Below, piece by piece: positions 42,205-51,734 of a stretch of DNA of 64,000 bases; the stretch's first letter is position 1; the number at the start of each line of letters is the position of its first letter. Source of the DNA: Paraburkholderia flagellata (GTDB lineage: Bacteria; Pseudomonadota; Gammaproteobacteria; Burkholderiales; Burkholderiaceae); the NCBI RefSeq assembly GCF_021390645.1, contig NZ_JAJEJT010000005.1, positions 310,001 to 374,000 of the forward strand, in the 5' to 3' direction. Below the pieces are notes generated by a model. That model saw nothing but the letters and a program-made list of their open reading frames with translations, was not told where the DNA came from and did no database searches. Made by a program: the position numbers and the translations under genes.

Positions 42205-44573
42205 GCCGCACTCCTGGTGGCGGTTTGGATCGCGCGCCAGATTTTCGGCGGCGTGAGCGGCATATCGAGGTGTGAGATGCCAAACGGCCTCAGCGCATCG
42301 CAAACGGCAGAGACGACAGCCGGCGGCGCGCCAACGCAGCCAGCCTCGCCAATACCCTTTGCGCCGAGAGGATTGGTCGGCGACGGCGACACATGGAAGG
42401 CGGTGCGCATACGCGGGATCTGCTCGATGCGCGGGAACCCGTAATCGAGCAGGGACCCGGAAAGAAGCTGGCCGCTCTCGTCATAGCGGGCTTCTTCGTA
42501 GAGCGCCTGGCCGATGCCCTGCGCGATGCCCCCGTGCATCTGCCCGTGACACAACATGGGATTGATGAGCGTGCCGACGTCGTCAACCGCGACGTAGTCG
42601 AGCATGCTCACTACGCCCGTTTCCGGATCGACCTCCACGACAACTGCGTGACATCCGTTCGGCGCACCCATTGCGACGGGCTCATAGAACACGCGTTCAT
42701 CCAGTCCCGCCTCCATGTCGCGCGGCAATTTGCTTGCGACATAAGCCATCTTCGCGACCTCGGCAAAGGACACCGTGGCGCCGGCCTCCCCGGAAAACGT
42801 CCCGCTTGCGTAATGCACGCCCTCTTCCTGCGCCTCCAGCATGATTGCGGCAATCTTTCGGGCTTTGGCCAGAATCTTGCCCGCCGCTACGTAAGCCGCT
42901 GAGCCGCCTACCGGCATGGAGCGCGAGTTGAACGTGCCATGGCCAGCCAGCACGCGATCCGTATCACCCTGCACGACGTCGATATCTTCCATCGGCAATT
43001 GCAGCGCCTCGCCCACGATCTGGGCGTAGCTGGTGGCGTGGCCATGGCCCTGGGGCATCGACCCGCTGAACAACGTCACCTTGCCATCCGAATGCACGCG
43101 CAGGTGTGCGCTTTCCCAGCCGCCACGGTCGAAGCCGACCCGGCGCAACAGCTGGGAATTCCCCATGCCCACGAGTTCGAGATAGCAGATCACGCCAATG
43201 CCGATATACCGGCCTTGCTTGCGCAGCGTCTTCTGTCGTTCGCGCCAGCCTTCGTAGTCGATCATTTCCGTGGCTCGCGCGAGGCAGGCTTCATAGTCGC
43301 CACTGTCCCATTTGCCACGCGCATTGTTATGCGGCTGGTAGGGAAACTGGTGCGCCTGCACGAGATTCAGACGGCGCAACGCAACGGGATCGAGGTCGAG
43401 CGCGTGGGCTACCGCATCCATCGTCCGCTCGATGATATAGGCGGCCTCTGGTCGCCCCGCGCCGCGATAGGCATCGACGGGCGTGGTGTTGGTCGTCACC
43501 AGGTCGACCTGCACATCCACGTTCGGAATCTGGTAGTTGCCGGTGACGTAGGTCGCCGTGTTGACAGTTGGGATGCCGGTTCCCATGTTGGAGAGGTAAG
43601 CGCCCAGGTTGGCGTACGAGCGGACCTTGATCCCCAGTACCTTCCCTGTATTCGTGACGGCAGCGTCCACATATTCCACGTGGTCGCGTCCGTGCGTTGT
43701 GGCCAAGTGGTTCTCGCTGCGCGTTTCAGTCCAGCTGACCGGGCGCCCAAATCTGCGGGACGCAAAGGCCACCAGCACTTCTTCGACGTAGAAGTGCATC
43801 TTGCACCCGAAGCCGCCGCCGATATCCGGGGCAACGACACGGATCCGATGCTCGGGCCAGCGCAGCGTTTCGGCGAGCCAGCGGCGCGACATGTGCGGGA
43901 CCTGGCTGGGCAGAATGAAGGTGAGGCGTTCGTCCAGGGCATCGTAGTTCGCACAGAGCGCGCGAGGTTCCAGCGGACTCGGAATCAGGCGCTGGTTCAC
44001 GAGGCGAATGGACACGACGCGATCGGCCGCCTTCACGGCCTCTTCGTAGTTGCCGCCTTTCACCTTGAATATGCCGATCAGGTTGCCGGGCACATTGTCG
44101 TGAAGTTGCGGTGCGCTGTCCTGAAGCGCGGCTTCTGCCTCCACGACCACGGGCAGCTCGTCATAGTCCACCTGAACGAGTTCGGCGGCGTCGGCAGCCG
44201 CCTCGCGTGTCTCGGCCACCACCATGGCTACCGCCTCTCCTGCGTAGCGCACGCAACCCGCCTGGAGTACCGGGTGTGGCGGCACGATGGAATTGCCCAC
44301 CACCCAGTTCGGACGGATTTCGCCGATCTTGCCTGCGATGTCGGCATGGGTCAGCACGCCGACTACGCCGGGCAGCGCCAACGCTGCCGCCGTGTCGATG
44401 TCCCGGATCCGCGCATGGGCAAAAGGCGACCGCACGAATGCGGCGAATGTCATGCCGGGGAATTGGTGGTCGTCGGTAAACCGGCCCTTTCCGCTCATCA
44501 GGCGCCGGTCTTCTCTCCGCTTCACTGATTTGCCGATATAACGGTGGGTAACGTCGTCGTGCCGTTCACTCAT
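42201..44573 (-). CDS. Molybdopterin-binding large subunit of xanthine-dehydrogenase/CO-dehydrogenase-family hydroxylase (CoxL-like)
   Basis: This 790-residue large subunit contains RREDRRLMSGKGRFTDD at the start, the Moco-contact block PDIGGGFGCKMHFYVEEVLVAFASRRFGRPVSWTETR, the active-site loop VDAYRGAGRPEAAYIIER, SGSMPQGHGHATSYAQIV, and a late GAKGIGEAGCVGAPPAV with the catalytic Glu. The loop reads AYRGAGRPE, not the AYxCSFR of true form I CO dehydrogenase. The enzyme is therefore probably a hydroxylase of an organic compound. It belongs with the CoxS-, CoxM- and CoxG-like genes in this operon. Confidence 0.92.
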   Translation of the reverse strand: MSERHDDVTHRYIGKSVKRREDRRLMSGKGRFTDDHQFPGMTFAAFVRSPFAHARIRDIDTAAALALPGVVGVLTHADIAGKIGEIRPNWVVGNSIVPPHPVLQAGCVRYAGEAVAMVVAETREAAADAAELVQVDYDELPVVVEAEAALQDSAPQLHDNVPGNLIGIFKVKGGNYEEAVKAADRVVSIRLVNQRLIPSPLEPRALCANYDALDERLTFILPSQVPHMSRRWLAETLRWPEHRIRVVAPDIGGGFGCKMHFYVEEVLVAFASRRFGRPVSWTETRSENHLATTHGRDHVEYVDAAVTNTGKVLGIKVRSYANLGAYLSNMGTGIPTVNTATYVTGNYQIPNVDVQVDLVTTNTTPVDAYRGAGRPEAAYIIERTMDAVAHALDLDPVALRRLNLVQAHQFPYQPHNNARGKWDSGDYEACLARATEMIDYEGWRERQKTLRKQGRYIGIGVICYLELVGMGNSQLLRRVGFDRGGWESAHLRVHSDGKVTLFSGSMPQGHGHATSYAQIVGEALQLPMEDIDVVQGDTDRVLAGHGTFNSRSMPVGGSAAYVAAGKILAKARKIAAIMLEAQEEGVHYASGTFSGEAGATVSFAEVAKMAYVASKLPRDMEAGLDERVFYEPVAMGAPNGCHAVVVEVDPETGVVSMLDYVAVDDVGTLINPMLCHGQMHGGIAQGIGQALYEEARYDESGQLLSGSLLDYGFPRIEQIPRMRTAFHVSPSPTNPLGAKGIGEAGCVGAPPAVVSAVCDALRPFGISHLDMPLTPPKIWRAIQTATRSAA

Positions 44574-45066
44574 GGCTCACCTCCGCTACCGGTTGAGCCG
44601 CATATTCCTTCAATTGAGCCGCGGCAAGCAGGACTGCGTCGACGATATTCTGGTATCCGGTACAGCGGCACAGATTGCCGTGCAGCGCCTCGCGAACCGC
44701 CTCCTCCGAAGGATTGGACGTAGAAAGGAGGAGTGAGCGGGCGGCCATCAACATGCCTGGCGTACAGAATCCGCACTGCAGCCCATGACACTCGTTGAAG
44801 GCGCCTTTCAGCGCCGTAGTGATGGAATCCTGCTCCATGCCTTCGATGGTATGCACGTTGCAGCCTTCGGTCTGCACCGCCAGGACGGTGCACGATTTAG
44901 CCGTCTTTCCGTCGATCAGAACCGTACAGGCCCCGCATTGCGAGGTGTCGCAACCGATATGCACACCGGTCAAACGCAGCGAATCTCGCAGAACATGAAC
45001 GAGAAGTTGTCTCGGCTCCGCTTCAATGGTTCGCGGCGCATCATTGACTAAATTCTGTATTTGCAT
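44566..45066 (-). CDS. 2Fe-2S subunit of molybdenum hydroxylase (CoxS-like)
   Basis: This 166-residue small subunit has the plant-ferredoxin-like cluster motif GCDTSQCGACTVLIDG with a later Cys (KSC) and the C-terminal cluster CGFCTPG ... GNLCRCTGYQNIVDAV. It transfers electrons from the molybdenum site to the FAD subunit. The chosen ATG (MQIQNLVND) has GAGG seven bases upstream; the gene overlaps the large-subunit start by eight bases. Confidence 0.93.
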   Translation of the reverse strand: MQIQNLVNDAPRTIEAEPRQLLVHVLRDSLRLTGVHIGCDTSQCGACTVLIDGKTAKSCTVLAVQTEGCNVHTIEGMEQDSITTALKGAFNECHGLQCGFCTPGMLMAARSLLLSTSNPSEEAVREALHGNLCRCTGYQNIVDAVLLAAAQLKEYAAQPVAEVSHE

Positions 45067-45158
45067 CGGTATGCCTCTATCCGCGGTTCGCACGTCCAGC
45101 CAGAAAAATCGAAGGTTTTCGGTGTCTCAGGCGTCGATTAAATGATGATCGTCATACT

Positions 45159-45620
45159 TCAGGGCGAGGCTGGATCCTCGCACTCGCTCACTTGCTTTTC
45201 GAACTGCGAAAAGAAGTCCGCAAGAAATTTATTGGCGATGGAACCCAACAGCCGGGAGCCGATTTGCGCGAGCTTGCCGCCAAGCTGTGCACTGGCCGTG
45301 TAGTGCAAGTCGGTACCGCCTTCGACTTCTTCAAGATGAACGTCGGCACTCAGTTTGCCAAAGCCAGCGATCCCACCACTGCCGTTGCCTTCAATTCGAT
45401 AACCGGTGTCCTCGCGCAGATCCGAGAAGTGCGCGCTGCCTTTGAATCGCGCCTTGATCGGCCCGACGGCCGCCACGATGACGGCGTCATAGCTGCCGTC
45501 TTCTGCGCGCTCATAGTGTTCGCAACCCGGCAGGCATCGCTGCAAGGTGCGTGGGTCGTTGAGCCGCTGCCACACGGCGGCGCGCGACGCGTTGATACGC
45601 TGCGATCCTTTGAATTCCAA
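45159..45620 (-). CDS. SRPBCC/CoxG-family protein (CO-dehydrogenase subunit G-like)
   Basis: This 153-residue protein of the CoxG/SRPBCC fold starts MEFKGSQRINASRAAVWQRLNDPRTLQRCLPGCE, a typical CoxG N-terminus. The start is a TTG with GGAGG five bases upstream. CoxG helps recruit or mature the CO-dehydrogenase-type enzyme at the membrane; here it lacks the long C-terminal hydrophobic tail of some CoxG proteins. It is the first gene of the eight-gene operon and diverges from a TetR regulator. Confidence 0.88.
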   Translation of the reverse strand: MEFKGSQRINASRAAVWQRLNDPRTLQRCLPGCEHYERAEDGSYDAVIVAAVGPIKARFKGSAHFSDLREDTGYRIEGNGSGGIAGFGKLSADVHLEEVEGGTDLHYTASAQLGGKLAQIGSRLLGSIANKFLADFFSQFEKQVSECEDPASP

Positions 45621-45832
45621 ACTATCCTCCTTCAGTCCTGCAATGTACGCACCGATAACATGCTATGGAGCCGTATCGTCACGGTCAAGTGCTGGCTGGA
45701 CGAATACCGGCAGGTGTTTACCCCAACGCGGCGCATGGCCGGCCTTTCGGCACATGGAAACGCTATGCAATGACGTTCATCATCTTATATATTGACCATA
45801 CTTTTCAGCACCCGCGTAACCGGAGTCACCCG

Positions 45833-46387
45833 ATGCGTTACCCCGCCGAGCACAAGGAAGAAACCCGCCTCAGGATCGTCAACGCCGCTGCGAAGGCATT
45901 CAGAAAACACGGCGTCGACGGCATAGGCGTCGCACAACTGATGAAGGGCGCAAAGCTTACGCACGGCGGCTTTTATGCGCACTTCGAATCAAAAGACGCC
46001 CTGATCGTCGAAGCCATCGAGGCGGCTTTTACCCAGATGACTGCACGCCTCGAAACCGCGGTGGCCGATGCTCCGCCCGCTCAACGCCGGCGCGCCATGT
46101 TCGATACCTACATGACACCGGCGCATCGCGATCACCCGGAAGCCGGCTGCGCGATTCCGGCGCTTGGCGCGGATGTTTCGCGTCTGAACGCCGACGCAAG
46201 GCGTGCTTTCGCAACGGGCATCAACAGCCTGATCGAACTGATTGCGGCACAGGACGAAGGCGCGGAGTCGCGCGCGGCGGCAATCGCAACACTGGCAACC
46301 CTGGTGGGCGGCATAGTGTTGGCGCGCTCGGTTCGCTCAAACGCCCTCTCCCAGGAGATCCTCGATACGTTGCGAAACCTGGAATAA
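45833..46387 (+). CDS. TetR/AcrR-family transcriptional regulator
   Basis: This 184-residue repressor has an N-terminal HTH (RIVNAAAKAFRKHGVDGIGVAQLMKGAKLTHGGFYAHFESKDALI) and an all-helical ligand domain with EAGCAIPALGADVSR, a Cys-bearing segment typical of the NemR/YxaF-like subgroup. The ATG (MRYPAEHKEE) has CGGAG nine bases upstream. It diverges from coxG-like across 212 bases and probably controls the molybdenum-hydroxylase operon, which includes an NemA-like reductase. The 3' end converges on a thiolase gene. Confidence 0.87.
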   Translation: MRYPAEHKEETRLRIVNAAAKAFRKHGVDGIGVAQLMKGAKLTHGGFYAHFESKDALIVEAIEAAFTQMTARLETAVADAPPAQRRRAMFDTYMTPAHRDHPEAGCAIPALGADVSRLNADARRAFATGINSLIELIAAQDEGAESRAAAIATLATLVGGIVLARSVRSNALSQEILDTLRNLE

Positions 46388-46434
46388 GCCGGTTTCGATC
46401 CAGCCCCACCGCAAAACGCGTAGCCACAGAGCAT

Positions 46435-47571
46435 CTAAACCGCTTCGAGAATCGTCGCAATACCCTGCCCACCACCAATGCATTGGGTAGCCAAGGCAAA
46501 CCGCCCGCCCTCCCGGGCAAGCAGCGCAGCGGCTTTGCCGACAAGGCGCGCCCCGGTCGCGCCAAGCGGGTGACCGATGGCGAGCGCGCCCCCGTCGATG
46601 TTCGTGCGATCAGGATCCAGTTCCAGATTTCTGACACAAGCGATAGCCTGACTGGCAAAAGCCTCGTTGATCTCCACGACGTCGAGATCGCGCGCGGAAA
46701 TCCCTGCACGTGCCAACGCCTTGCGAGTCGCCGGAATCGGCCCGATTCCCATCAATTCCGGCTTGCAGGACGCAACCGCCGCACTACGAAGTTTTGCGAG
46801 CGGACGCAAGCCATTGCGACGCGCAAATTCTGCAGTACATAACAGGATCGCCGACGCTCCGTCGGTCAACGGCGAGGACGTGCCAGCGGTCACAGTGCCT
46901 CCTTCGAAGAAGGCGGGCTTGAGCGCGCGCAGTGCCTCCAGATTCGTACCGGGGCGGATGCAGCCATCCTTCGAAACCAGACCCTGAGGGGTCTCGATCG
47001 CGACGATCTCGGCGTCCAGCCTGCCGTCTTCCCGCGCGGCCGCAGCTTTTGCGTGCGAAATCACAGCGAGTTCATCCTGGGCCGCGCGATCGACTCCAAA
47101 CTCCTTCGCGACGTTCTCCGCCGTCATGCCCATCGAAACGTAGGCGTGCGGATAGTGTTCCTGCAATTTCGGATTGGGCGAGCGATTGAAACCACCCTGT
47201 GGCACCCGCGTCATCGACTCGACCCCAGCGCAAATGAACGCTTCACCAAGCCCGAGCGCGATCTGACCGGCGGCGTAGTGCACGGAAGACATCGAAGAGC
47301 CGCAGAAGCGATTGATCGTCACGCCCGGGACGGTGTCGCCAAACCCGGCCAGGAACCCAATGATCCGCGCGATGTTCAGGCCTTGCTCGGCTTCCGGGTA
47401 GGAGCATCCAACTACGATGTCTTCGACCAACGCAGGCTCAATGCCCGTACGGGACAGCAATGCCGAAACGACCTGGGCAGCAAGATCGTCGGGGCGCACA
47501 TCGATCAGCGCCCCTTTTCGGGCAAAGTGAAACGGCGAGCGCGCGAATGCAGCAACTACGATTTCTACCAA
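46435..47571 (-). CDS. Thiolase-family acetyl-CoA acyltransferase
   Basis: This 378-residue thiolase contains the acyl-accepting Cys in NRFCGSSMSSVHYAAGQIALG, VESMTRVP, INEAFASQA, the His of GHPLGATGARLV, and the second Cys in CIGGGQG. The start is a TTG with AGGAG six bases before it; conserved sequence begins at the next residue (EIVVAAFARSPF). It carries out thiolytic cleavage or condensation of 3-ketoacyl-CoA. It stands alone between TetR and AraC genes, so its pathway partner is not evident. Confidence 0.9.
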   Translation of the reverse strand: MVEIVVAAFARSPFHFARKGALIDVRPDDLAAQVVSALLSRTGIEPALVEDIVVGCSYPEAEQGLNIARIIGFLAGFGDTVPGVTINRFCGSSMSSVHYAAGQIALGLGEAFICAGVESMTRVPQGGFNRSPNPKLQEHYPHAYVSMGMTAENVAKEFGVDRAAQDELAVISHAKAAAAREDGRLDAEIVAIETPQGLVSKDGCIRPGTNLEALRALKPAFFEGGTVTAGTSSPLTDGASAILLCTAEFARRNGLRPLAKLRSAAVASCKPELMGIGPIPATRKALARAGISARDLDVVEINEAFASQAIACVRNLELDPDRTNIDGGALAIGHPLGATGARLVGKAAALLAREGGRFALATQCIGGGQGIATILEAV

Positions 47572-47749
47572 GATAATCTCCTGATGTTTGCAGCGCGTAC
47601 TGGTGACCAGACACCGCGAACCCATCTGTAATCGACTGGACGAACATGCAGGCTAATGACAGTGACCTATCCTGACAACACCGTGCTGCACATCAATTTG
47701 TTGCCGTTCCGGTAACCTTGGCGTTCAGCCCTCGGATTCATTCACCGAT

Positions 47750-47762
47750 CGGCAATATGCCG
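47750..47762. repeat. Short inverted repeat CGGCAATATGCCG upstream of the AraC-type gene
   Basis: A perfect 5-3-5 inverted repeat lies about 90 bases upstream of the AraC-family start. The rest of the 47572-47850 gap shows nothing else. It could be an operator or a chance palindrome. Confidence 0.3.
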
Positions 47763-47850
47763 CCTGCCGTACGCGGCCACAGGGTGTAATCTAAAGATTG
47801 AGCAAGCGCATCCAGTAGAAGAGACGCGCAACTCGAGGCAGGAGACGAAC

Positions 47851-48831
47851 TTGCGAAATGCTTTCACCGAATGGTCGATCGAGCAGGTTCCCACGAGCGA
47901 TCGCACAGACGCATGGCAGGACGCGCTAAGCCGAAGCTACCGCGAGTGGCAGGTGCCTCAGCGTCTTCCTGCAACCTTCTATGCACGGGTAAAGCAGCAT
48001 GATTTCGCAGGCTCCGGCATTGTCGAAACGGTCTGCGATCCCTGCATAGGGCAAAGGACACGGCGCCAGCTAGGACACGACGACGACTTGTACGTGGGGG
48101 TTCAGTTGACGACGGCGGGCCGTGAACGATTCCAGATCGGGGATGCGGGAGTGGAAGTGACTTCGGGCGACCTGGTGGTCTGGACAACCGATCAGGTGGT
48201 TCAGTTCGAGGTTATCGAGCGTCTCCACAAGGTGACGCTGATGATTCCCTGGTCGTTGATGCGGGAGCGCCTGCCGGAGCGCAAGCGACCGCCTTCAGGA
48301 GGCAAGATAGAGAGCCGCAGCGGCGTTGGTTCGCTATTGGCGGTTCATCTTCTTGCGCTATCCAATCAGATCGGCACCCTGGATCAGAATGCTCAGGAGT
48401 CCGTGAGTCGATCCACGCTGGAACTTCTTGGCATCGCCCTCTCCGGCCTGCAGCCATCTGCCGCTTTCGATGCAAGCGCAGCGATGCTCAGACGCGTTCA
48501 GGACTTTATTCTCCGCCACCTTCATGAAGACGATCTGAATCCGACGCGCATTGCCGAAGCGAATCATATTTCGCTGCGATATCTCCACATGCTTTTCCAG
48601 CGCAGCGATATGACCGTGTCTGGATATATCCTCAACAGTCGCCTCCATGCATGCAAGCAGGCGCTGACGGATCCGGCTTTCCAGAGGCTCCAGATCTCCG
48701 AGATTGCGTTCCGCTGGGGCTTCAATTCGGTCAGCCACTTCTGCCGGACATTCAAGGAACGCTACGGGATCTCGCCGAGCGATGCCCGCCGTGCAGCCCT
48801 GGGCAGTATCGTTGCGAACCGCGCAAGCTAA
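47851..48831 (+). CDS. AraC-family transcriptional regulator (FeaR/AraC-binding-like N-domain)
   Basis: This 326-residue regulator has an N-terminal sensing domain of the AraC_binding_2 kind (DLYVGVQLTTAGRERFQIGDAGVEVTSGDLVVW) and two C-terminal HTH motifs (NPTRIAEANHISLRYLHMLFQ and QISEIAFRWGFNSVSHFCRTFKERYGISP). The start is a TTG with AGGAG six bases upstream. It is convergent with the efflux operon and may regulate that or the thiolase, which diverges upstream. Confidence 0.88.
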   Translation: MRNAFTEWSIEQVPTSDRTDAWQDALSRSYREWQVPQRLPATFYARVKQHDFAGSGIVETVCDPCIGQRTRRQLGHDDDLYVGVQLTTAGRERFQIGDAGVEVTSGDLVVWTTDQVVQFEVIERLHKVTLMIPWSLMRERLPERKRPPSGGKIESRSGVGSLLAVHLLALSNQIGTLDQNAQESVSRSTLELLGIALSGLQPSAAFDASAAMLRRVQDFILRHLHEDDLNPTRIAEANHISLRYLHMLFQRSDMTVSGYILNSRLHACKQALTDPAFQRLQISEIAFRWGFNSVSHFCRTFKERYGISPSDARRAALGSIVANRAS

Positions 48832-48884
48832 ACCGGCACTCAGAGCCCCCAGCGTTCCTCCCGCGAGTCTGGCCGCTTCGGCTC

Positions 48885-50444
48885 TCAATGCGCTGCAGCT
48901 GCGGCGTCGCTTCCTGCAGCCGACTTGCGCGGTTTCTTCGTAATCCAGATCAGCGGAATAATGACTATCATCACCAGCGCCGAACCGTAGAAGACGTCGT
49001 TCAGTCCCATCATTGCTGCCTGCTTCTGCACCACTTGATCAAAGAGTGCATATGAGGCACCCTGGCCCAGGTGAAGCAACGAATGATAGGCATCGATCTG
49101 CTGGTGGAACATCGGGTTGGTCGGGCTCGACTGATTCGTGAGAATCTCGTGATGCAGAATCGTTCTGTTATTCCAGATCACATTCGCGATCGAGGTGCCA
49201 ATGCCGCCGAAGAACATCCGTGCGAAAGTCGAAAGACCGGCCGCTGCAGGGACCTTGGCTGCCGGTTGGCCCGACAGGATGATCACCGTCAGCGGAGCAA
49301 AGAACAGTGCCATCGGAATGCCCTGCAACAGGGTCGGCAGGATGATGAAGCCTTCGTTGATATCGGTGTAAAAGAACGAACGCATGTAGTACACGATCGC
49401 GAAGCCGATAAATGCACATGTGCCGATGATTCGTGCATCCGAGCGCGGCAGGATCTTACCCATGATCGGCGCACCGATCACTGCGAAAATGCCCAGCGGC
49501 GCCGTTGCCAGGCCCGCGTCCACAGCCCGGTACCCCAGGTATTCCTGCATCCACTGGGGAAGCAGCACGAGCGTCCCGAAGAAGATCCCGTAAGCAACCG
49601 CAATCGAAACCGTTCCGCCCAGAAAGTTTCGCTCTTTGAATAACGTGAGATCCACAACCGGATTCTTGTCCTTGAGTTCCCAGATGATAAACAGCGCAAG
49701 CCCCACCGCTGCGGTGATCGCGAGAACAATAATGGTGGTCGACGAAAACCAGTCGAGATCCTTGCCCTTGTCCAGCATCACCTGAAGCGATGCCACCCAG
49801 ACGATCAGCAGCAGCAAGCCCACGATGTCGACCGGGAGCTTCTTGCGCGGGGTGTCCCGATGGCGGTAGAGCGCCCAAACGCCCCCTGCCGATAACAGCC
49901 CAACAGGAATATTGATGTAGAAGATCCACGACCAGCTATAACTGTCGGTCACCCACCCGCCCAGTGCGGGCCCCACGATCGGTCCCGTGACGACAATCAT
50001 CGAGAACAACGACAGCGCAAGCGCCGACTTGTTCTTTGGCCACGAACTGAGCAGCAAAGCCTGCGACATCGGGATCAGCGGCCCCGCCACCGCGCCCTGA
50101 AGCACTCGCGCCGTAAGCAGGATGGGAAGCGTTGGCGCCACACCGCACAACCACGAAGCGATAACGAAGAGCAGAATCGATCCCACGAACAGGCGCACCT
50201 GTCCCAATCGCTGCGTCAGCCATCCAGTCAACGGGATCGATACGGAGTTCGCGGCGGCGAATACCGTGATGACCCACGTTCCCTCGTCGCCGGAAACGCC
50301 CAGGTTACCTGAGATGGTTGGAATGGCGACATTCGCGATCGAAGAATCGAGCACGGTCATGAAGCCTGCAAGGCCCACGCACAGCGAGCCGAGGGCAAGG
50401 GTCGCCCCACTGAGGGGCGGATGTTCCTGATGACTGGTAGTCAT
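48885..50444 (-). CDS. DHA2-family MFS drug efflux permease (EmrB-like)
   Basis: This 519-residue, 14-TM drug:H+ antiporter of the EmrB/QacA group has motif D1 GFMTVLDSSIANVAIPTI in helix 1, GWLTQRLGQVRLFVGSILLF, and motif C in helix 5 (VVTGPIVGPALGGWV). The chosen ATG (MTTSHQEHPP) precedes the first helix. It forms a tripartite pump with the EmrA-like adaptor (starting 1.2 kb upstream) and the NodT-type outer-membrane channel, all on one strand. Confidence 0.92.
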   Translation of the reverse strand: MTTSHQEHPPLSGATLALGSLCVGLAGFMTVLDSSIANVAIPTISGNLGVSGDEGTWVITVFAAANSVSIPLTGWLTQRLGQVRLFVGSILLFVIASWLCGVAPTLPILLTARVLQGAVAGPLIPMSQALLLSSWPKNKSALALSLFSMIVVTGPIVGPALGGWVTDSYSWSWIFYINIPVGLLSAGGVWALYRHRDTPRKKLPVDIVGLLLLIVWVASLQVMLDKGKDLDWFSSTTIIVLAITAAVGLALFIIWELKDKNPVVDLTLFKERNFLGGTVSIAVAYGIFFGTLVLLPQWMQEYLGYRAVDAGLATAPLGIFAVIGAPIMGKILPRSDARIIGTCAFIGFAIVYYMRSFFYTDINEGFIILPTLLQGIPMALFFAPLTVIILSGQPAAKVPAAAGLSTFARMFFGGIGTSIANVIWNNRTILHHEILTNQSSPTNPMFHQQIDAYHSLLHLGQGASYALFDQVVQKQAAMMGLNDVFYGSALVMIVIIPLIWITKKPRKSAAGSDAAAAAH

Positions 50445-50498
50445 GGCAATCCAGATAGGGTTGACTGTCGAAATGGCCGCGTGAACCGTCAAGCCGGG

Positions 50499-51668
50499 TT
50501 ATTCGTTGTCCTTGATGATTCGGTCAATCGCGGCATTCGCTTCGTCGCCGTCGTGCACGAACACCCTCGTCTGATAGGAAGAAGTGGGATCTGCGCCGGC
50601 CTGTGCCGCGTTCGCGTTCTTGACGTTCACATCGACGTTCATCGACAAACCCACACGTAGCGGGTGCTTTTCCAGTTCTTCGACAGGAATTTCGATGCGA
50701 ACCGGCAGGCGCTGAACGACCTTGATCCAGTTTCCCGTTGCGTTCTGGGCCGGCAGCAGCGCGAGTGCCGAGCCGGTGCCAGGCGTGAACCCGGCCACCT
50801 TGCCGTGATAAACGGCCGACGAACCATAGACATCCGCCGTCAGTTCCACCGGCTGCCCCACCCGGATATGTCGGAGTTGCCATTCCTTGAAGTTCGCGTC
50901 CACCCACACCTGATTCAGCGGCACGACCGACATCAGCGGCGTACCCGGAGAGACGCGCTGCCCGACCTGCACCGAGCGCTGGGCGATATAGCCGGTCACC
51001 GGCGCCGGCAATGTCGTGCGCGAATACGCCAGGTAGGCGTCGCGAACCTTTGCCGCGTCTGCAAGGACATCCGGGTGCTGCTGGACCGTCGTGTTCGCCG
51101 TGAGCGCGCGATTGGCGCCGAGCTTGTGGACCGCGGCGTCGAGCACGGCCTTCGCATTGTTGACGGCGTCGCGGGCGTGCGAGATGTCCTCTTGCGAAAC
51201 CGCGCCCGTGTCCCCCGTCGCGAGCCGGCGGCGCAGGTCGTCTTGTGCCTTGGTGAGATCGGATTGCCGCTCTGCGATCTCCGCCCGATATTGGTCGTCG
51301 TCGGCATACAGGCCATGCACCCGGCGCACCGTCTGCCCAAGGTTGGCTTCCGCCTGCTGGAGTGCGATCCGCGTATCGGCGGGATCCAGCTGGACAACGG
51401 GTGCGCCCATCTTGACGATCTGTGTGTTGTCGGCATTCACGGCCACTACGGTACCCGTGACCTGGGGCGTTATCTGGACGACATTGCCATTCACATACGC
51501 GTCATCGGTCTCGACGTGATAGCGGGCAACGAGCGAGTAGTAAGCGCCGTAGGCAACACCGGCGACTGCCAGCGCCGAGACAAGCGCACCAAGCAGGAAC
51601 TTGCGCTTGCCGCCCTTCTTTTCTTGCTCGCTGGTCTCGATCTTCACGGCGGGTTGAGGCTGATTCAT
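50499..51668 (-). CDS. HlyD/EmrA-family membrane-fusion protein
   Basis: This 389-residue periplasmic adaptor has a short cytoplasmic N-terminus, one TM helix (FLLGALVSALAVAGVAYGAYY), the lipoyl/barrel start YVNGNVVQITPQVTGTVVAVN, a coiled-coil hairpin (about 110-220) and the second lipoyl half (LPAPVTGYIAQRSVQVGQRVSPGTPLMSVV). The ATG (MNQPQPAVK) follows CGGAGTG. It bridges the EmrB-like permease and the NodT-like channel. Confidence 0.92.
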   Translation of the reverse strand: MNQPQPAVKIETSEQEKKGGKRKFLLGALVSALAVAGVAYGAYYSLVARYHVETDDAYVNGNVVQITPQVTGTVVAVNADNTQIVKMGAPVVQLDPADTRIALQQAEANLGQTVRRVHGLYADDDQYRAEIAERQSDLTKAQDDLRRRLATGDTGAVSQEDISHARDAVNNAKAVLDAAVHKLGANRALTANTTVQQHPDVLADAAKVRDAYLAYSRTTLPAPVTGYIAQRSVQVGQRVSPGTPLMSVVPLNQVWVDANFKEWQLRHIRVGQPVELTADVYGSSAVYHGKVAGFTPGTGSALALLPAQNATGNWIKVVQRLPVRIEIPVEELEKHPLRVGLSMNVDVNVKNANAAQAGADPTSSYQTRVFVHDGDEANAAIDRIIKDNE

Positions 51669-51734
51669 GGATTCACTCCGAAAATGCTTGGCCAACGTCA
51701 TCAATTGACGCGTAACGGTTTAAAGATGCGAAAT

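Noticed and set aside
42201..44573. Form I carbon monoxide dehydrogenase
   Set aside because: The AYxCSFR active-site loop is absent; the loop reads AYRGAGRPE.
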